Of a stretch of 64,000 nucleotides of DNA, positions 61,117 through 64,000 are shown in pieces (the stretch's first letter is position 1; each line of letters opens with the position of its first letter). This stretch comes from Nitrospirota bacterium (lineage in GTDB: Bacteria; Nitrospirota; UBA9217). The stretch is taken from contig JAGVOT010000128.1 in the NCBI GenBank assembly GCA_020052615.1, forward strand, positions 175,928 through 239,927, in the 5' to 3' direction. The translations under genes and the position numbers were made by a program. Below the pieces are notes generated by a model. The model worked only from the letters and a program-made list of their open reading frames with translations. It made no database searches and was not told the origin of the DNA.

Positions 61117-61968
61117 TTATAGCAGGACGTCGAGCAGGGTGAACAGGAAGATCGTGACGCTGATATACCCGTTCATGTTGAAGAAGGCGATGTTGAGCTT
61201 TGAAAGGTCGTCCTTCCTGACCAGGGAATGCTCGAACACGATCAATCCCAGGGCGATGAGCACACCGACGAGATAGGCCATGCCGACCGGCAGGAGCGTG
61301 TACAGCCAGAAGAGGCAGGCCATGGTCACGATATGGGCCAGCCGGGAGATGAGGAGCGAGGTCCTTATGCCGAAGCGCTGGGGGACCGAATGGAGCCCGG
61401 CGGTCCGGTCAAAATCCCTGTCCTGAAGCGCATAGAGGATGTCGAAACCGACGAGCCAGGACAGCACGGCCAGGCCGAGCACCAGCGCCGGGAATTCGAA
61501 CCTGCCGGTCACGGCGATCCAGGCGCCCATGGGCGCTCCGGCAATGGCGAGGCCGAGAAAGGCATGGGACAAAAAGGTGAAGCGCTTGGTATAGGAATAG
61601 AAGAACACAATGACCAGCGCAAGCGGCGACAGCGTGAACGCCAGCGGGTTCAGCATGTACGCCGCGAACACGAGCAGGGCAGCGGACACGCCGATGAACA
61701 CCAGGACCTGCGCCGGCGTGACCAGCCCCAGGGGAAGCGCACGGGTTTTCGTCCGGGGGTTCTCGGCATCGATGTCCCGGTCAGCCCACCGGTTGAAGCC
61801 CATGGCGGCGGACCGCGCGCCGACCATCGCGACGACGATCCAGAATGACTGCCGCAGCGACGGCAGCCCGCCCAACGCCAGCAATGCGCCGGTGAACGCG
61901 AAGGGCAGGGCGAAGATGGTGTGCTCGAACTTGATCATCTCGAGGATGATCTTGATCCTGTCCAGCAT
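61117..61968 (-). CDS. UbiA-family prenyltransferase (UbiA/MqnP-like)
   Basis: GARSAAMGFNRWADRDIDAENPRTKTR, DILYALQDRDFDRTAGLHSVPQRFG. Confidence 0.92.
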   Translation of the reverse strand: MLDRIKIILEMIKFEHTIFALPFAFTGALLALGGLPSLRQSFWIVVAMVGARSAAMGFNRWADRDIDAENPRTKTRALPLGLVTPAQVLVFIGVSAALLVFAAYMLNPLAFTLSPLALVIVFFYSYTKRFTFLSHAFLGLAIAGAPMGAWIAVTGRFEFPALVLGLAVLSWLVGFDILYALQDRDFDRTAGLHSVPQRFGIRTSLLISRLAHIVTMACLFWLYTLLPVGMAYLVGVLIALGLIVFEHSLVRKDDLSKLNIAFFNMNGYISVTIFLFTLLDVLL

Positions 61969-61992
61969 TGATTTTACCCCTTCAGATCGTTA

Positions 61993-62484
61993 ACCACAGA
62001 GGCACAGAGACACAGAGAAGATCAAAACCATAATTCTATGAATGTTTCCTGTAGATAACAACAATGGCGAAGAAAAGATTAAAGAGCAAGTCTCTTAATA
62101 CCATCTTTCAACGTCGCCGCGTGAAAATTGATAAGCAGCCCGATCTTTAAGCCAGATGGCCTGAGACAGGTCAGAAGCTGTGCTTCATGTATAGGCAGAA
62201 TCTTTTCGACGCACTTTAGTTCAACCACGACTTTACTATCAGCGACCACATCCATACGATATCCACAGTCCAGTTTGATTTCCTTATATATGAGAGGAAG
62301 TGCTTTCTGGCGTTCAATAGGAACACCGTTTTTATCCAGTTCATAACAGTAGCACTCGTCATAGGCAGACTCCAGCAAACCTGGTCCGAGATGCCGGTGC
62401 ACCTCAATGGCGCAGGCAATGAGCTTTTTCGTCAATTCTTTATGGAAATATACGGTTCCCTCTGTGTCTCTGTGCCTCTGTGGT
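61993..62484 (-). mobile_element. GxxExxY-gene cassette with perfect 25-bp inverted terminal repeats
   Basis: ACCACAGAGGCACAGAGACACAGAG at 61993-62017 and its exact reverse complement at 62460-62484. Confidence 0.75.
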
Positions 62485-62501
62485 GGATGTGTCATCAGCA
62501 T
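62079..62501 (-). CDS. GxxExxY family protein (PD-(D/E)XK nuclease-like)
   Basis: VHRHLGPGLLESAYDECYCYELDKNGVPIERQKALPLIYKEIKLDCGYRMDVVADSKVVVELKCVEKILPIHEAQLLTCLRPSGLKIGLLINF. Confidence 0.9.
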   Translation of the reverse strand: MLMTHPPQRHRDTEGTVYFHKELTKKLIACAIEVHRHLGPGLLESAYDECYCYELDKNGVPIERQKALPLIYKEIKLDCGYRMDVVADSKVVVELKCVEKILPIHEAQLLTCLRPSGLKIGLLINFHAATLKDGIKRLAL

Positions 62502-62505
62502 CTCC

Positions 62506-63411
62506 TCACTTTACCAGCGCCGCCTTCTTCCTCCCCCACTCCTCGATCTTCGCCTTGATGTCCGGCATGACCTTCTGCGTCGCCTCGATGCCTGCAATCA
62601 TGCTCCGTTTCTTCTGGGAAAAGTCCAGCATGCCCACGTCGCCGACCTTCGGCGAAATAAGCACGTCGGCCTCCTTCTTTCTGAACTTCGCGTTCTCGGC
62701 TCCCATGATCGAGATGGACTGCAGCATCACGTCAAGCATGTTGGTGATATTGAAGTTGATCACATTCTCGCTGATGTCCACGGCGATCACGATGTCCGCG
62801 CCCTTTTCCCGGGCAACGGAAACCGGGATATTGTCGATCACCCCGCCGTCGACGAGCATCCTTCCCTGGTGGTCCACCGGAGGGAAAACGCCCGGGATGG
62901 CGCTGCTCGCCCGCACCGCCTTCGCCACCGATCCCTTGTCCAGGATGACCCGTGTTCCGCGGTTCAGGTCCGTAGCGACCGCCGCGAAGGGGATCTTCAG
63001 GTCTTCGATGTTCGCAACAGGCACCTTGCTCCTGACGAATTCCTCGAGCTTGTCGCCCTTCGCTACGCCCATGCCGGTAAAGGCGGTGAACATCCCGTAG
63101 TCGAAAAGGCTGTCCTTCTCGAGCAGGAAGGCCGTCCACTCAAGCTCCATGCTGCTCACATCGTTAGCATAGATGGCGCCGATGAGACTGCCCACGCTCG
63201 TGCCCACGATCAGGTCGATCGGGACCTTCTCCTGTTCCAGCGCGCGGATCACGCCCACATGGGCGAAGCCGCGAGCCGCTCCCCCGCCGAGGACCAGAGC
63301 GACTTTTGGCTTCGGCAGGTCACCCGCCGGAACGGCCGGACCATTTGCGGTCTGGCAGGATGCAAGCAGCAGAACACTGCATGTGATCAGCACGGTCAAA
63401 CGATTTCTCAT
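62506..63411 (-). CDS. Patatin-like phospholipase family lipoprotein
   Basis: VALVLGGGAARGFAHVGVIRAL, GTSVGSL, DGGVIDNIPV; lipobox LLASC. Confidence 0.92.
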   Translation of the reverse strand: MRNRLTVLITCSVLLLASCQTANGPAVPAGDLPKPKVALVLGGGAARGFAHVGVIRALEQEKVPIDLIVGTSVGSLIGAIYANDVSSMELEWTAFLLEKDSLFDYGMFTAFTGMGVAKGDKLEEFVRSKVPVANIEDLKIPFAAVATDLNRGTRVILDKGSVAKAVRASSAIPGVFPPVDHQGRMLVDGGVIDNIPVSVAREKGADIVIAVDISENVINFNITNMLDVMLQSISIMGAENAKFRKKEADVLISPKVGDVGMLDFSQKKRSMIAGIEATQKVMPDIKAKIEEWGRKKAALVK

Positions 63412-63572
63412 GGTTCCCTCCCGCTTCTCATACCAGCCTGTTGAAAAACGTTTTCCGGCATCTTTGCGAGCGAAGCGAAGCAAGCTCGGCTTGATCAGTC
63501 AGGCGCTTCGAGATCGTTTCGTCGCCAAGGCCCCTCGCAATGGCAAAAACAGGGGATCTGTTCAAAAGCTTG

Positions 63573-64000
63573 TTAAGCTCTCCTCCACGCTTCGATCCTG
63601 TTCCTGATCTCGGGCAATGCCCGCTGCGCTGCCTCGATGCCCGCCTGCATGCACGCCTTCTTCTGCCCGAAGTCCATCATTCCCACGCTCCCCACGGACG
63701 GCGAGATCAGGATGTCTGCCTCCCGCTTCCTGCGCCGCACGCTCTCTGCCGCCATGATGTTGATGGACTGGACGATGACCTCCATAAGGTTCGATATCTC
63801 CCGGTTCTCGATGTCCACGCCGATGTCCACGGCGATGACAACGTCCGCGCCACGCTCCCGGGCCGCAGACACGGGAAGATTGTCCAGCACGCCGCCGTCG
63901 ACGAGCAGGCTGCCCTGGTGTTCGACCGGCGGGAACACGCCGGGTATCGCGCAGCTTGCCCTGACCGCACGGGCCACGGGCCCCCGGTCCAGAACGACCC
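63573..64000 (-). CDS. Second patatin-like phospholipase (truncated by window end)
   Basis: VRASCAIPGVFPPVEHQGSLLVDGGVLDNLPVSAARERGADVVIAVDIG; paralogue of the adjacent gene. Confidence 0.9.
   Translation of the reverse strand, partial: VVLDRGPVARAVRASCAIPGVFPPVEHQGSLLVDGGVLDNLPVSAARERGADVVIAVDIGVDIENREISNLMEVIVQSINIMAAESVRRRKREADILISPSVGSVGMMDFGQKKACMQAGIEAAQRALPEIRNRIEAWRRA

Overview
64-kb bacterial chromosomal window, moderately GC-rich. Gene content suggests a metal- or electrode-respiring-type anaerobe (Nitrospirota or Desulfuromonadota-like); taxonomy is inferred only. (1) 0-11.4 kb: housekeeping block dprA-smg(DUF494)-topA-xerC-hslV-hslU-argB, with a PstS-like binding protein and hybrid histidine kinase inserted between topA and xerC. 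(2) 11.5-23 kb: electron-transfer and redox-sensing region. It has a beta-barrel plus pentaheme plus multiheme lipoprotein operon, an OmcA/MtrC-like decaheme lipoprotein, and a sensor kinase with a periplasmic CXXCH motif next to a sigma54 response regulator. (3) 23-41.4 kb: mobile/accessory island between a truncated rsmE copy and intact rsmE. It carries IS1634-, IS91(+tyrosine recombinase)- and ISL3-type elements, a doubled RCC1-propeller protein, and a 2046-aa SpvB/FG-GAP/RHS toxin-like protein whose probable downstream partner gene was separated by the ISL3 insertion. (4) 41.4-64 kb: rsmE-rsm22, an orphan V-type ATPase subunit I, a flavin reductase, a TSP1-repeat cytochrome preceded by two tandem GEMM-I-like riboswitch candidates and divergent from a GGDEF/EAL gene, a sugar ABC transporter, pepN, ubiA-like, a GxxExxY cassette with perfect 25-bp inverted repeats, and tandem patatins. 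The most notable unlisted signal is a ~112-115 bp two-hairpin repeat (three copies). One copy is inserted in frame inside the flavin reductase ORF, and a separate minisatellite is carried in frame by pepN. All calls come from reading the sequence; no database searches were run.
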